Shown here one piece after another: positions 26,948 to 36,544 of a stretch of 64,000 nt of DNA. Under the pieces are notes generated by a model. The model saw only the letters and a program-made list of their open reading frames with translations. It ran no database searches and was not told where the DNA came from. Source of the stretch: an uncultured Pseudomonadales bacterium (GTDB taxonomy: Bacteria; Pseudomonadota; Gammaproteobacteria; Pseudomonadales; Azotimanducaceae); contig CALSMJ010000001.1 of NCBI GenBank assembly GCA_943787425.1, forward strand, positions 1,291,271 to 1,355,270. The letters run 5' to 3'. The translations under genes and the position numbers were made by a program. Numbering within the stretch: position 1 is the first letter of the stretch; each line of letters begins with the position of its first letter.

Positions 26948-27284
26948 ACTTTGCCTTTTAAAACCTTGTTCTCAACGCCCTGTAAGGGAAACATGCTTAC
27001 ACCGATGGCGCAAGGCATCTGACAATGGCTTTTAGCAGGCCGTGCGGGCTTTGCGGATGCCATCTCCACCAGCTGCCGCATCAGACCAACAACTCACCGT
27101 ACAAACCTCGGCGCCAATCGAACGCTCATGCTAATCTCCTTAAACATCCTAACCGCACCATGTAATCTCCTTTACGGGGTCGAGTCGTAAACCAGTGTTC
27201 TGCAAAAGGTTGGCCCCTTTTCGGGATATCGCGCGCCTTGCCAAGATCCTCAGATCCCAAAGACGATTCACCACGGAAGAACCC
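26948..27284. other. Gap without a recognised gene
   Basis: These 337 bases separate the divergent cupin and sppA genes. The sequence shows no RNA gene, repeat or strong promoter to my reading. The 20 bases before sppA contain only a weak ribosome site (CGGAAGA). Confidence 0.4.
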
Positions 27285-29115
27285 ATGACTCGATTTCTAA
27301 AACTGCCGTTTCAACTTTTTTGGAAGCTCTTAACAGCCCTTCAAACACTCTTGTTCGGACTCATAGCGCTGGGCCTTTTTTTGGCGCTCATCGCCGCGCC
27401 GTTTTCCGACAACGCAAGTCAGATGCCCGAAGATGGCGCCCTGGTGCTCAACCCATCTGGGGTTTTAGTCGAAGAAAAGACTGCGGTTGATCCGCTTAAT
27501 TTCTTAGCCGATGACGGCGGGCCCAGCGAAGTATTGATTCAGGATCTCGTTGTTGCCCTTGAGCAAGCCCGCGATGACCCCCGGATCACAACCCTTGTGC
27601 TGAATCTTGATAACTTTGGCGGCGGCTTAATGCCACATTTGGAAATCGTTGCCGACGGCATTCAGGATTTTCGGGCATCCGGCAAGAAGGTGATTGCCGC
27701 GAGCAACGGTTATAGCCAGTCCAGCTTGTTGCTGGCAGCCGAAGCCGATGAGATTTTAATGAACCCAGAATATGCGGCATTCCCGGAAGGCTTCTCAGCC
27801 TACCGAACCTATTTCAGCAGCCTGCTGCAACGGTTCAATGTTACGGTGAATCTCTTTAAGGTTGGCCAGTACAAATCAGCCGCCGAGCCTTACTTTCAAG
27901 ATCGCATGTCCGATGAGGACAAACGAGCGCGATTGGCTTATCTCAATGCTTGGTGGGATACCTACACCGACCGGTTTGAAACCGCGCGAGGCCTGCCTGC
28001 TGAATCTCTGAACGACACGATCGATAACATTCAAACGGTACTTGAATCCGCTTCTGGCAATTTGGGTCAGTTGGCGTTGAATTCAGGCTGGGTTGATCAA
28101 TTAATGAGTGATCGGGAACGGGCCGAATATTTGGTCGGCGTCATCGGCGCCGATGAGGAAGATGAGCAGCGCTACCGAGGCATCGGCTTTGAGGATTATT
28201 TAGCCCTGAACCCAACCGAAGCTGAAACCGCAGAACACAAAATTGCGGTCATCACCGCCGTCGGCAGCATTGTCGATGGCTATGCTGACGCGGGATCCAT
28301 TGGCAGCCTAACGCTGCTGGAACGTATTCAGCAGGCGCGCGACGATGACGCGGTGAAAGCCATCGTGTTGCGGGTCGATTCCGGTGGCGGCAGTAAATCG
28401 GCATCCGAAATTATCCGGCAAGCAGTTGGCCCATGCCCAAGCCGACGGCACGCCGGTTGTTGCGAGCATGGGATCGGTTGCCGCCTCGGGTGGTTACTGG
28501 ATTTCTGCGACGGCAGATCGCATTTTTGCGCATCAAAATACCATCACCGGCTCAATTGGTATTTTTGCCCTCATTCCAACCCTTGAAAACACCATGAATG
28601 AATACGGTATCTTTGGCGACGGGGTTGCAACCACGCCAATTGCGGGCGGCGTTAGTATCGATCGCGGGATCCAGCCGATTTATGCAAGCCTTATCCAACA
28701 GGTTATCCAGTCCGGGTACGATCAATTCCTAGCCGTGGTCGCAAAAGGTCGTAACATGACGCCCGAAGCGGTTGATGAGATTGCGCAGGGCCGAGTGTGG
28801 ACCGGCACGAAAGCACTGGAACTTGGCCTGGTTGACCAAATTGGGGGCCTTGATGAGGCCATACAAGCCGCCGCTGAATTAGCCGCCATTACCGACTATG
28901 AAGTTTGGCGGGTTGAGCCGAAAGCCTCTCGACGACAGCAGATCCTTGAGGCCCTGACCGCCGAGATCAGAGCCCTTGCGCCCGTCGCCAAACAGGACCC
29001 AATCACGCAATACTGGCACGCTATGCAATCAGAAATTAGAACTTTGGCGCGCTTCAATGATCCGCAAAAGGCCTATGTGATTTGTGAGACTTGCCCCAGT
29101 CCTTTGGTGCGCTAA
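27285..29115 (+). CDS. sppA: Signal peptide peptidase SppA, 67-kDa type, one frameshift
   Basis: The ATG at 27285 begins a protein with an N-terminal membrane anchor ([19 protein letters not shown]). The first repeat half carries the catalytic lysine region [14 protein letters not shown]; the second half carries [11 protein letters not shown] and the nucleophile [13 protein letters not shown], then [16 protein letters not shown]. The frame breaks near 28418: removing one base from CGGCAAGCAG restores [15 protein letters not shown]. With repair the protein is about 609 residues, the length of the duplicated E. coli type. It degrades released signal peptides in the inner membrane. The 3' end overlaps the convergent ADP-ribosylglycohydrolase gene by 4 bp. 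Confidence 0.88.
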
Positions 29116-30197
29116 GCGGTCCTGAGCGCTGTTTCAACCGCAAGCGTGCGGGTTACAAGATCCTCGAGATTTAAAGCCGCTTGGCCTGCGAGCGACACGC
29201 CAATGGCGCCATCCCAAGGCGAAAGCCAATGCCTTGGGATGGGTTTGCCTTGCAGCGCCCATAGGGCGCCGACCGTTGCGCCATTGCAATCGGTATCCAA
29301 GCCTTGTGCAACCACGTCCCCGATGGCCGCACTGAAATCATCGGGATGGCGTAACAACGCCCAGATCACAAGCGCTAAATTGTTCACCGTATGCACGACA
29401 TTCAGGTGCTGGTAGCGTTCTCGGATTACAGCGCCGCCGTCCGCCACGGCGGTTTGGGACCGAGCGAACTGTATGGCTTGATGGCAATCACTATTATCTG
29501 GAATGGCCTCAAGGGCCGCTTCGACGCCGGCCAGCAGGGTGCCGCCACCGGCAACCACCGCACCGATCACGGCAACGACGACCGCACCATAGACCCCCTC
29601 GCCCACATGCGACAACTGCGCATCGACCGTTGCCAGTTCCGCTGCCAATGCAGGATTACCGGGCGCGACCCAGCCATAGACATCCGCCCTAATTTGCGCC
29701 CCGATCCAGTCGTTAAATTCATTTTGGGCGCATTCGCGAACATCAAACCCGAGCGCGCCGCCTTCCGGAAACCACTCCCGGCCTCGACTGATTAAGGTGC
29801 GATAGGCCGCCCGCTCGGCGGTATAGGTGCTGCCGAGTGGCAGGTGCAACAGCCAGGCCCGCGCGACATCCTCGGTTGTGAGACTTGCGCCCTTGGCTTC
29901 GAGCATCATCAAAGCCAGCACTGAATAGTTCACATCGTCATCCGGTAAGCTCGCCTTGAGTTGCCCCTTGCAACAGGCTTTGAGCAGCAGCTCCGGCGCT
30001 TGTTCAGGATCATACGGAATAAAATCCCGCAGCGGTAAGGCCTCAACGGCACGCAGATAACCTTGCAGGGCCTCAGCGCCTGCCCGCATCGAAAAACGCT
30101 CAACCGCTTTGCCCAACATACAGCCGGCAACGCGGCCTTGCCATGCCCCTTGAATGCGAGCGGCGTAGTTGTCCGGCATTTGTTTTCGATTGGTCAT
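29112..30197 (-). CDS. ADP-ribosylglycohydrolase family protein
   Basis: The 361-residue all-helical protein starts with RIQGAWQGRVAGCMLGKAVE, the typical N-terminal helix. Metal-binding signatures are PDDDVNYSVLALMMLE near residue 85 and GLDTDCNGATVGALWAL near residue 300, the two Asp clusters that hold the dinuclear Mg site in ADP-ribosylhydrolases. AAGGAGA precedes the ATG. Family members remove ADP-ribose from proteins (DraG), hydrolyse related conjugates, or act on crystallin-like substrates. The DraG partner DraT is not present, so target unknown. It is convergent with sppA, 4-bp overlap. Confidence 0.9.
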   Translation of the reverse strand: MTNRKQMPDNYAARIQGAWQGRVAGCMLGKAVERFSMRAGAEALQGYLRAVEALPLRDFIPYDPEQAPELLLKACCKGQLKASLPDDDVNYSVLALMMLEAKGASLTTEDVARAWLLHLPLGSTYTAERAAYRTLISRGREWFPEGGALGFDVRECAQNEFNDWIGAQIRADVYGWVAPGNPALAAELATVDAQLSHVGEGVYGAVVVAVIGAVVAGGGTLLAGVEAALEAIPDNSDCHQAIQFARSQTAVADGGAVIRERYQHLNVVHTVNNLALVIWALLRHPDDFSAAIGDVVAQGLDTDCNGATVGALWALQGKPIPRHWLSPWDGAIGVSLAGQAALNLEDLVTRTLAVETALRTA

Positions 30198-30382
30198 GAT
30201 GATTCTCCTTTTAATGCTTCAACGAGTCGTCCACCAGCGACATTCAACCCTGGCAGGTTTCCAACGCGCCAGCGCCGTGAAAAAGCAGTCTTATGCACAG
30301 CACTGAGTTACCGAGCAGTTTTACCGCCATCTGTTGCACGGCCTTGTCGGTCTCGCAACCGCCGCGAGCGCGCCGCGCCAAG

Positions 30383-31180
30383 TTAGGTTGCGTAAGCGAC
30401 GCCGCCATCACAGGTAATCACTTCCCCGACCGTGAAGGCGCCGGCTCTCGAGCATAAGAAGATCGAAAGCCCAGCGATGTCTTCAGCGGTACCCACTCGG
30501 CCTCGAGGGTTGTTGTTTGCAACGCTGCTCCAGTCGATATCGGTGTCACCACCACCCCCAACACCGGTGCTGAGCATCCAGGTCGGGAAGGGTCCGGGCG
30601 CAATGGCATTCACGATGATATGTTGCGGCGCTAGGTGCAGCGCAAGCCCCCGGGTCAGATGATGCAAGGCCGCTTTGGACGGGCCGTAGGAAAAGGTTTC
30701 AAAAACTGGATTTTTGATGCCATCGATCGAGCCGATATTAACCACCCTGGCTGGGTTCTCGGCGGTGCCCGAGGCCCTGAGCAGCGGTAGTAATTTCTGG
30801 GTTAGGAAAAAAACGCCTTTCACGTTGGTGTCCATCACCTTATCCCAACCCAACTCCGGAAACTCATCCAGCGGCGCGCCCCAAGACACCCCCGCATTAT
30901 TGATCAGGATATCGAGGCGGGGCTCGCGCGCGCTGAGTGTGTCGGCCAGCTGCTGACAGCCCTCAACATCTGACAGGTTTGCGGGGATCGCAATGCATTC
31001 ACCGCCATAGGTTTCCGCGAGACGCTGCGCCGTTGCTGTACAGGCATCCGCCTTACGAGAGCTGATGTAAACCTTCGCGCCGTTGGCTAAAAAGCCGGCC
31101 GCGATCATCTCGCCGATACCGCGGGAGCCGCCTGTGACCAGAGCGATCTTGCCGCTGATATCAAATAAATTGCTAAACAT
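30383..31180 (-). CDS. SDR family oxidoreductase
   Basis: A complete 265-residue classical SDR: LVTGGSRGIGEMIA nucleotide loop with an Arg (SRG) and YISSRK after beta-2 that suggest NADPH, NNAGVSW near residue 95, NVKGVF, the serine strand VVNIGSIDG, catalytic YGPSKAA, and IAPGPFPTWM. It resembles the RhlG / 3-oxoacyl-reductase-like branch. AGGAG precedes the ATG. It faces the acyl-CoA dehydrogenase across a 333-bp divergent promoter region, which suggests common control. Confidence 0.9.
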   Translation of the reverse strand: MFSNLFDISGKIALVTGGSRGIGEMIAAGFLANGAKVYISSRKADACTATAQRLAETYGGECIAIPANLSDVEGCQQLADTLSAREPRLDILINNAGVSWGAPLDEFPELGWDKVMDTNVKGVFFLTQKLLPLLRASGTAENPARVVNIGSIDGIKNPVFETFSYGPSKAALHHLTRGLALHLAPQHIIVNAIAPGPFPTWMLSTGVGGGGDTDIDWSSVANNNPRGRVGTAEDIAGLSIFLCSRAGAFTVGEVITCDGGVAYAT

Positions 31181-31476
31181 GGTTGACTCCTAGATTGATT
31201 TGTTTCGTTGAACTTGTTGGTTGGTCTTAGTTCCTGATCTTGATTGTCAGTTTCCCTATTACCGCGAATCTGAATGGTTCTGCGCCAGCGGTAGACTGAC
31301 TATCATCACCCGCCGCTTGCCAGAAGCGTCCAATAAAGACCGACCTGGCCGTCTGATACGACCCAAGTCGCGCCGCGCCGCACCCTTTGCCGCCCAGTGG
31401 TCATACCATGAATCACTAAGGTGCATACTAAGGTATCAGTTATTGCGCTCTTGCTTGCACTATTACGACCTGCCGT

Positions 31477-31490
31477 GGTTTGATCAAACC
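31477..31490. promoter_or_regulatory. Perfect 14-bp palindrome before the acyl-CoA dehydrogenase gene
   Basis: GGTTTGATCAAACC is a perfect palindrome ending 23 bases before the GTG start at 31514. It is the best operator candidate in the 31181-31513 divergent region, fitting the short palindromes used by TetR-family regulators of fatty-acid genes. The rest of this region holds no recognised gene; a short direct repeat, ACTAAGGT, occurs around 31415-31433. Confidence 0.45.
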
Positions 31491-31513
31491 TAACAAATTT
31501 TTGGAGTTATAGC

Positions 31514-32761
31514 GTGCCTGATATTGCAAACGATCTGTACACCCTCGCCATGTCCGCCGAGGCGCAACCGCTTATGGATGCCGTCACCAAACACATTGCC
31601 GATAATGTTGAGCCGATCACGGAAGAGTTTCAGGCCCTAGAAAAAGAAAAGACCGATCGTTGGTCTTGGCATCCCAGACAGCTCGAACTGCTTGATGGCG
31701 CCAAACAAAAAGCAAAAGACTCCGGGCTTTGGAATTTCTTTTTACCCGATTCTGATATTGGCGAGGGTCTTACGAATCTCGATTATGCCTATATCGCGTC
31801 CGAGCTGGGTAAATTTCCCCTAGCCTCCGAGACGTTAAACTGTAGCGCCCCAGACACCGGCAACATGGAAGTGCTGGAGCGGGTTGGCACACCAGAACAA
31901 AAAGAACAGTGGCTAAAGCCGCTTTTAAATGGTGATATCCGCTCCGCTTATGCCATGACCGAGCCGAATCTGCCCTCATCCGATGCTAAGAACATCAGCA
32001 CCAGCGCCGTACTCGATGGTGATGACTGGGTCATCAATGGCGAAAAGTTTTACATCTCTGGCGCCGGTGACCCGCGCTGCAAGATTATGATTGTGATGGT
32101 CAAAACCGACCCCAATGCGCCCCCAAGCCGTCAGCAATCGCAGATTCTGGTCCCGAAAGACACGCCCGGCGTCGAGATCCTCGAGGGCATGCAAGTATTT
32201 GGCGCCGATCACGCGCCACGGGGCCACATGCACATTCGATTTAACAATGTGCGCGTGCCGAAGGAAAACATTCTGCTCGGTGAGGGTCGTGGATTTGAAA
32301 TCTCGCAGGTCCGACTTGGACCGGGCCGAATTCATCACTGCATGCGCAGTATCGGCAAAGCAGAAAAAGCGCTCGAGCTGATGGTTAAGCGTTCGGCGAC
32401 TCGAGTCGCTTTTGGCAAGCCGATTGCAAAACTGGGTAAGAACCTTGAGGTGATTGCACGGGCTCGAATCGAAATTGACGCCATGAAACTCATGGTGCTG
32501 CAGGCCGCCAAAGCAATGGATGTTTTAGGCAATAAAGAAGCCCGGGTTTACGTCAGCGCAGTGAAAGCGATGGTGCCCGAGAAAGTGTGCTTGATCATTG
32601 ACCAAGCCATTCAAATGCATGGCGCAACCGGCATTTCACAGTGGTCACCTTTGGCGGGCATGTATGCCGACATGCGGCATCTGCGTTTTGCAGACGGTCC
32701 CGATGAAGTGCATCACATGGTTGTCGGCCGGGCCGAGATTCAAAAATACGATCTTTGGTAA
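31514..32761 (+). CDS. Acyl-CoA dehydrogenase, ACAD10/11-like
   Basis: The 415-residue protein starts at a GTG with GGAG seven bases upstream. Acyl-CoA dehydrogenase marks: AYAMTEPNLPSSDAKNIST for FAD binding, EKFYISGAGDPRCKIMIVMVKTD, the GRIHHCMRSIGKAEKALELM helix, and QMHGATGISQWSPLAGMYAD with RHLRFADGPDEVHH near the end. The long N-terminus and the HHCMR segment resemble the ACAD10/ACAD11 branch, active on branched or long-chain acyl-CoAs. Likely cytosolic, ETF-linked. Divergent from an SDR gene, which could handle the matching 3-hydroxy or keto intermediate. Confidence 0.92.
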   Translation: MPDIANDLYTLAMSAEAQPLMDAVTKHIADNVEPITEEFQALEKEKTDRWSWHPRQLELLDGAKQKAKDSGLWNFFLPDSDIGEGLTNLDYAYIASELGKFPLASETLNCSAPDTGNMEVLERVGTPEQKEQWLKPLLNGDIRSAYAMTEPNLPSSDAKNISTSAVLDGDDWVINGEKFYISGAGDPRCKIMIVMVKTDPNAPPSRQQSQILVPKDTPGVEILEGMQVFGADHAPRGHMHIRFNNVRVPKENILLGEGRGFEISQVRLGPGRIHHCMRSIGKAEKALELMVKRSATRVAFGKPIAKLGKNLEVIARARIEIDAMKLMVLQAAKAMDVLGNKEARVYVSAVKAMVPEKVCLIIDQAIQMHGATGISQWSPLAGMYADMRHLRFADGPDEVHHMVVGRAEIQKYDLW

Positions 32762-32820
32762 CGCGCACCGCGCCGCTTGGCGAGAGGTCGTTGCGGACTT
32801 TCAGCGAAGCCCTTAGCGAG

Positions 32821-32843
32821 AAAAGCCTTTGGTGAGGGCTTTT
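32821..32843 (+). terminator. Intrinsic terminator after the acyl-CoA dehydrogenase gene
   Basis: AAAAGCC (32821-32827) pairs with GGCTTTT (32837-32843) around a 9-base loop, with the T-run built into the stem's 3' arm. It lies 60 bases after the stop codon. Confidence 0.55.
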
Positions 32844-32860
32844 ATGCGCTGAAGGCTATT

Positions 32861-32985
32861 TTCTAAAAGCTTGTGAGCGCTGAGGGCTCTTCTCTAAAAG
32901 CTTGTGAGCGCTGAGGGCTCTTCTCTAAAAGCTTGCGAGCGCTGAGGGCTCTTCTCTAAAAGCTTGTGAGCGCTGAGGGCTCTTC
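32861..32985. repeat. Four tandem 31-bp repeats
   Basis: The marker GAGCGCTGAGGGCT occurs at 32875, 32906, 32937 and 32968, exactly 31 bp apart; each unit also contains CTAAAAGCTTGTG. Copies differ by one or two bases. AAGCTT and AGCGCT palindromes sit in every unit, so transcripts could fold. The array follows the acyl-CoA dehydrogenase terminator in the 578-bp gap 32762-33339, in which I see no gene. Confidence 0.92.
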
Positions 32986-33004
32986 CTAAAGCTTCAGCGC
33001 TGAA

Positions 33005-33112
33005 GGCTTCTATTCGCTAAAGGCTTCTATTCGCTAAGGGCTTCTATGCGCTAAAGGCTTCTATTCGCTAAAGGCTTCTATTCGCTAAAGGCTTCTATGC
33101 GCTAAGGGCTTT
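33005..33112. repeat. Six to seven tandem 17-bp repeats
   Basis: GGCTTC-containing units start at 33005, 33022, 33039, 33056, 33073 and 33090, with a partial at 33107, all 17 bp apart (consensus GGCTTCTATTCGCTAAA). It adjoins the 31-bp array and shares the GCTNAAGGCT-like core with it, so the two may derive from one ancestral unit. The segment 33113-33339 beyond it has no recognised gene. Confidence 0.92.
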
Positions 33113-33339
33113 CCAAACCCTGCGCGTAGACGTTCATTGAACGATTAGCGTGTCATGGCAACTCGTGCGCGCTGATCTTAAGCAGACTCACCTTTGCTTC
33201 AAAATTAAAGCGCGTATCCTGCAAGCGTCAGACTCAAATCACGCAGGGGCCCTGCCCTTGTGGGCAATTGCCGCGTCACGGCACGGTTTTGTTAGACATT
33301 GATTTCTCTAGGTGATCGCGCCGAGCGCGCGCTTTTTGA

Positions 33340-34197
33340 TCAGCCTGCTGCCACGCCTGAGTTCTTAGCTTTTTCAAATTTTTCTATGGTGGCATCAATT
33401 TTTTCGCCAATTTCAGCCAATACCACGGCAACGACTCGACGGTTTCGAGCCCGGCCTTCTGCATCGCTATTGTCAGCAACCGGATAATATTCGCCATAAC
33501 CAATCGCCGCCAACCGGTCTGGCTTGACGCCGGTAAATTCAAACAACCGCACAACCGTTGCAGCCCGACTACCCGAGAGTTCCCAATTAGACGGAAACAT
33601 TTCAGTGTTAATGGGGACCGTATCGGTGTAACCCTCGACGTGGACATGGTTTGGAAAATCGATCATCACTCGGCCCAACTGAGTTAGGATCGGCACCACC
33701 CTTGGATACAGTATTGAGGAACCACTCTCGAACAGGACCGAGGAATTCATTTCAATCTCGATCCAATACTCACTGCGCTGCACCGTGATGGCGCCTTGAT
33801 CGATCATCTCGCTCATCGCAGTTTCGACCCGCTCCTGAATTTCATCGAGTTGCTTACTGGCTTTATCAAGCAGCACTGGATCCACATCGACCAGCTTTGC
33901 CATCTGCCGCATTTCAACCGGACGAATGGGCTTTGGCTGCGGTTCGGCAAAGGACCGATCCTGCATTTCAGCCGGCGCGCGAACGAGATCACCAATCTGG
34001 ATGGGTTCGAGCGATCGCGCGGGATCGGTGAACGCGGCTGTGAGCGACTCAGACAGCACCTTGAACTTACCGGTATTAACAATTGAGATGGAGTACATCA
34101 TCACAAAAAAGGCAAACAAAAGCGTGATGAAGTCCGCATAAGACACCATCCACCGTTCGTGGTTGACGTGCTCTTCGGGTTTTTTCTTTCTGCCCAT
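33340..34197 (-). CDS. motB: Flagellar stator protein MotB
   Basis: The 285-residue protein has the short cytoplasmic N-terminus, one transmembrane helix VSYADFITLLFAFFVMMYS with the ion-carrying aspartate, a plug/linker region, and an OmpA-like peptidoglycan-binding domain (VEGYTDTVPINTEMFPSNWELSGSRAATVVR). It anchors the stator to the cell wall. It follows motA by 16 bp. Its place directly after fliA and motA resembles the motCD pair of Pseudomonas more than E. coli motAB. Confidence 0.95.
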   Translation of the reverse strand: MGRKKKPEEHVNHERWMVSYADFITLLFAFFVMMYSISIVNTGKFKVLSESLTAAFTDPARSLEPIQIGDLVRAPAEMQDRSFAEPQPKPIRPVEMRQMAKLVDVDPVLLDKASKQLDEIQERVETAMSEMIDQGAITVQRSEYWIEIEMNSSVLFESGSSILYPRVVPILTQLGRVMIDFPNHVHVEGYTDTVPINTEMFPSNWELSGSRAATVVRLFEFTGVKPDRLAAIGYGEYYPVADNSDAEGRARNRRVVAVVLAEIGEKIDATIEKFEKAKNSGVAAG

Positions 34198-34213
34198 CTT
34201 GGCCTACCTCGAG

Positions 34214-34957
34214 TTACGTCGCATAACTTCTTAACTGATCTTCGAGATTACGGGGGTTTTCACCAGAAGCAATGAGCACCAAGCCTTCAACGATCATAAA
34301 TCGAAATTGCGCCTCTTCTTGGGCGATGATTTTCAGCTTGTTGCCCCAAGGCAGAAAAATCAGATTCGCTAACAACAGCGCATAGACCGTCGCGCAGAAG
34401 GCGGTAGCGATCCCTTTACCCACCGCATTCGGATCGCTCAAGTCTCCCATCACCACGATAAGGGCCAGTACAGCGCCGATAATGCCGATGGTCGGGGCAT
34501 ACCCGCCCAGCTCGCCGTAAAATTTTGAGGCTGCCACATCGAGCGTTTCGACGGTTTCAAGTTCAATCTCTAAAATCTTACGAATGGCCTCAGGCTCACG
34601 TCCGTCAACCAACATCCGCAGGCCCTTACGCGCAAATGGGTTATCTTCGGTTTCAGAAACGCCCTCAAGCCCGAGCAGGCCTTCCCGGCGCGCGATCTGC
34701 GCCCAATCCACCATTTTATCAATCATCTCACCCGGATTAAGTTTCGGTGGCAGAAACAGCTTGGGGGTTGTTTTTAAGACATGCTTGCCATGCGCCATCG
34801 GCAAACCAATCAGGCCGCACCCTAGGGCCCCGCCAAATACAATAATCCAAGCAAAGGGATGCAACAGCACCCAAACGGGATCGCCGCCCTCACCAACATA
34901 GCCACCAAATACGGCACCTATCCCAATGATAAGGCCCAATATCGTCATGATATCCAT
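34214..34957 (-). CDS. motA: Flagellar stator protein MotA
   Basis: A 247-residue MotA/PomA-type inner-membrane protein with four hydrophobic segments: GLIIGIGAVFGGYV, FAWIIVFGGALGCGLIGL, APTIGIIGAVLALIVVMG and IATAFCATVYALLLANLIF. The cytoplasmic loop between helices 2 and 3 has the charged residues that contact FliG. Whether protons or sodium drive it cannot be settled from sequence alone. It follows fliA by ~40 bp. Confidence 0.95.
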   Translation of the reverse strand: MDIMTILGLIIGIGAVFGGYVGEGGDPVWVLLHPFAWIIVFGGALGCGLIGLPMAHGKHVLKTTPKLFLPPKLNPGEMIDKMVDWAQIARREGLLGLEGVSETEDNPFARKGLRMLVDGREPEAIRKILEIELETVETLDVAASKFYGELGGYAPTIGIIGAVLALIVVMGDLSDPNAVGKGIATAFCATVYALLLANLIFLPWGNKLKIIAQEEAQFRFMIVEGLVLIASGENPRNLEDQLRSYAT

Positions 34958-34997
34958 TAGTTCACATTCCTTTCGCTCGCAGTCGCTACGCTGGCTT

Positions 34998-35702
34998 TCA
35001 TGTCCAATCTACCATCTTCGCACGAATGCGGGTTAACGCCTGTGAATGAATTTGACTCACTCGAGACTCGCTCACTTCCAAAATCTGTCCAATTTCTTTT
35101 AGGTTTAAATCTTCTTGGTAGTACAACGCCATCATAAGCTTTTCTTTCTCGGGCAATTGATCAATACAACCCATGAGCGCAGCCTTGAACCGATCATCCT
35201 GCATAATCGCTTCGGGTCCTGCATCTAACGCTTGGCTTTCTTCTTCGTGAGCATCTTCAAGCAACACCAGCTGACAACTCACGGTTTCGTGAAGCAGGCT
35301 ATGGTATTCATCTAAGGACACCGACAACTCAGCCGCGATCTCTTGATCAGACGCTTGACCCCCGTTTCGACTTTCAACAACGCGAACCGCTTCGGCAAGC
35401 CTGCGGCTTTTTTCATTGACCGATCTTGGCGCCCAAGACAGTTTTCGCAGTTCATCCAGCATGGCGCCTTTAATTCGAATCCCGGCATAGGTTTCAAAAC
35501 TCGCGCCCTGGTCCGGTGAAAAACTTCGAACGGCGCTCAGCAATCCTAAAAGTCCCGACTGTTGTAAATCATCTAGCTCAACACTGCTCGGTAATCTCGC
35601 TAACAAATGCAGCGCAATTCGCTTGACCAACGGTAAATGTGCTGCAATTTTTTCATTTTGCTGCAAATTTTGTTGACTGGCGTAAACCGAGGCTGCGTTC
35701 AT
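34998..35702 (-). CDS. fliA: Flagellar sigma factor FliA (sigma-28)
   Basis: The ATG at 35702, two bases after the flhG stop, gives 234 residues, the standard length; a longer frame upstream overlaps flhG and is rejected. Region 2 is visible as HLPLVKRIALHLLARLP and DLQQSGLLGLLSAVRSF...FETYAGIRIKGAMLDELR, region 4 as LPEKEKLMMALYYQEDLNLKEIGQIL and SESRVSQIHSQALTRIR. It directs RNA polymerase to late flagellar genes; a matching promoter lies before fliC. Confidence 0.96.
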   Translation of the reverse strand: MNAASVYASQQNLQQNEKIAAHLPLVKRIALHLLARLPSSVELDDLQQSGLLGLLSAVRSFSPDQGASFETYAGIRIKGAMLDELRKLSWAPRSVNEKSRRLAEAVRVVESRNGGQASDQEIAAELSVSLDEYHSLLHETVSCQLVLLEDAHEEESQALDAGPEAIMQDDRFKAALMGCIDQLPEKEKLMMALYYQEDLNLKEIGQILEVSESRVSQIHSQALTRIRAKMVDWT

Positions 35703-35704
35703 GA

Positions 35705-36544
35705 TTAATCTGCCGTGATCGGTTTTGCGGTTGAACCCGCGGCCGCGAGCAAGCGCTCGACAAAAAATTGAAGGTACCCGGTTGCCTGGTCTGGCAAGGG
35801 CCACCGATTGATTTTTTCGCCAATGCGGACCAACGCTTTAGAGGCTGGACTGCGCGGATAGGCTTCAACCACCGGCTTTTGGGCTTGGACCGATCGCCTT
35901 AACTGCTCATCAAATGGCACGGCGCCTAAATACTTAAGGCCGACCTCTAAGAACCGATCGGTGGTGTTCAGTAACTTCTCGTATAGATTTAGGCCCTGGC
36001 TTTCATTCTTGACCATATTCGCCAAAATTTGGAATTGCTTAATACCATGCCGCATGGATAAAACTTTTATTAAAGCGTAGGCATCGGTCAAAGACGTAGG
36101 CTCATCACACACCACTACGATGACTTCTTGGCAGGCTTTGGCAAACGACACCACGCCATCGGCGATGCCCGCGGCCGTATCGACAATCAAAACGTCAATC
36201 GGCTGTTTCAGCTCGCTAAACGCCGCGATCAAACTCGCGTGCTCGACGCTCGTGAGCTCCGCCATCTTCTCAACCCCAGAGCTCGCCGGCACAACATGGA
36301 TTCCAAGCGGACCCTCAACAATGATGTCATCGAGTGACTTCTCGCCGTTGATGACATGCTGCAGATCAAAATGCGGCTCAAGGCCGAGCAGCACATCGAC
36401 ATTGGCAAGCCCAAGGTCTGCGTCCATCAGCATCACCCGCTGCCCCGCAAGCGATAGCGAGGCCGCCAGATTGACCGAGATGTTGGTCTTTCCGACGCCG
36501 CCCTTACCGCTGGTAACGGCGATGACTCGAACTGGATCAGGCAT
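35705..36544 (-). CDS. flhG: Flagellar number regulator FlhG (FleN), MinD-like ATPase
   Basis: A 279-residue ParA/MinD ATPase with the deviant Walker A SGKGGVGKTN and MLMDADLGLANVD. In polar flagellates it limits flagellar number and represses the FleQ/FlrA master activator. It overlaps the end of flhF by 8 bp and is followed two bases later by fliA, so translation should be coupled. Confidence 0.95.
   Translation of the reverse strand: MPDPVRVIAVTSGKGGVGKTNISVNLAASLSLAGQRVMLMDADLGLANVDVLLGLEPHFDLQHVINGEKSLDDIIVEGPLGIHVVPASSGVEKMAELTSVEHASLIAAFSELKQPIDVLIVDTAAGIADGVVSFAKACQEVIVVVCDEPTSLTDAYALIKVLSMRHGIKQFQILANMVKNESQGLNLYEKLLNTTDRFLEVGLKYLGAVPFDEQLRRSVQAQKPVVEAYPRSPASKALVRIGEKINRWPLPDQATGYLQFFVERLLAAAGSTAKPITAD

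Noticed and set aside
32861-33112. CRISPR array
   Set aside because: The units are directly contiguous with no unique spacers, and no cas genes are present.
34998-35804. Longer FliA starting inside flhG
   Set aside because: The added residues are not sigma-factor sequence; the ATG at 35702 gives the normal length and spacing.
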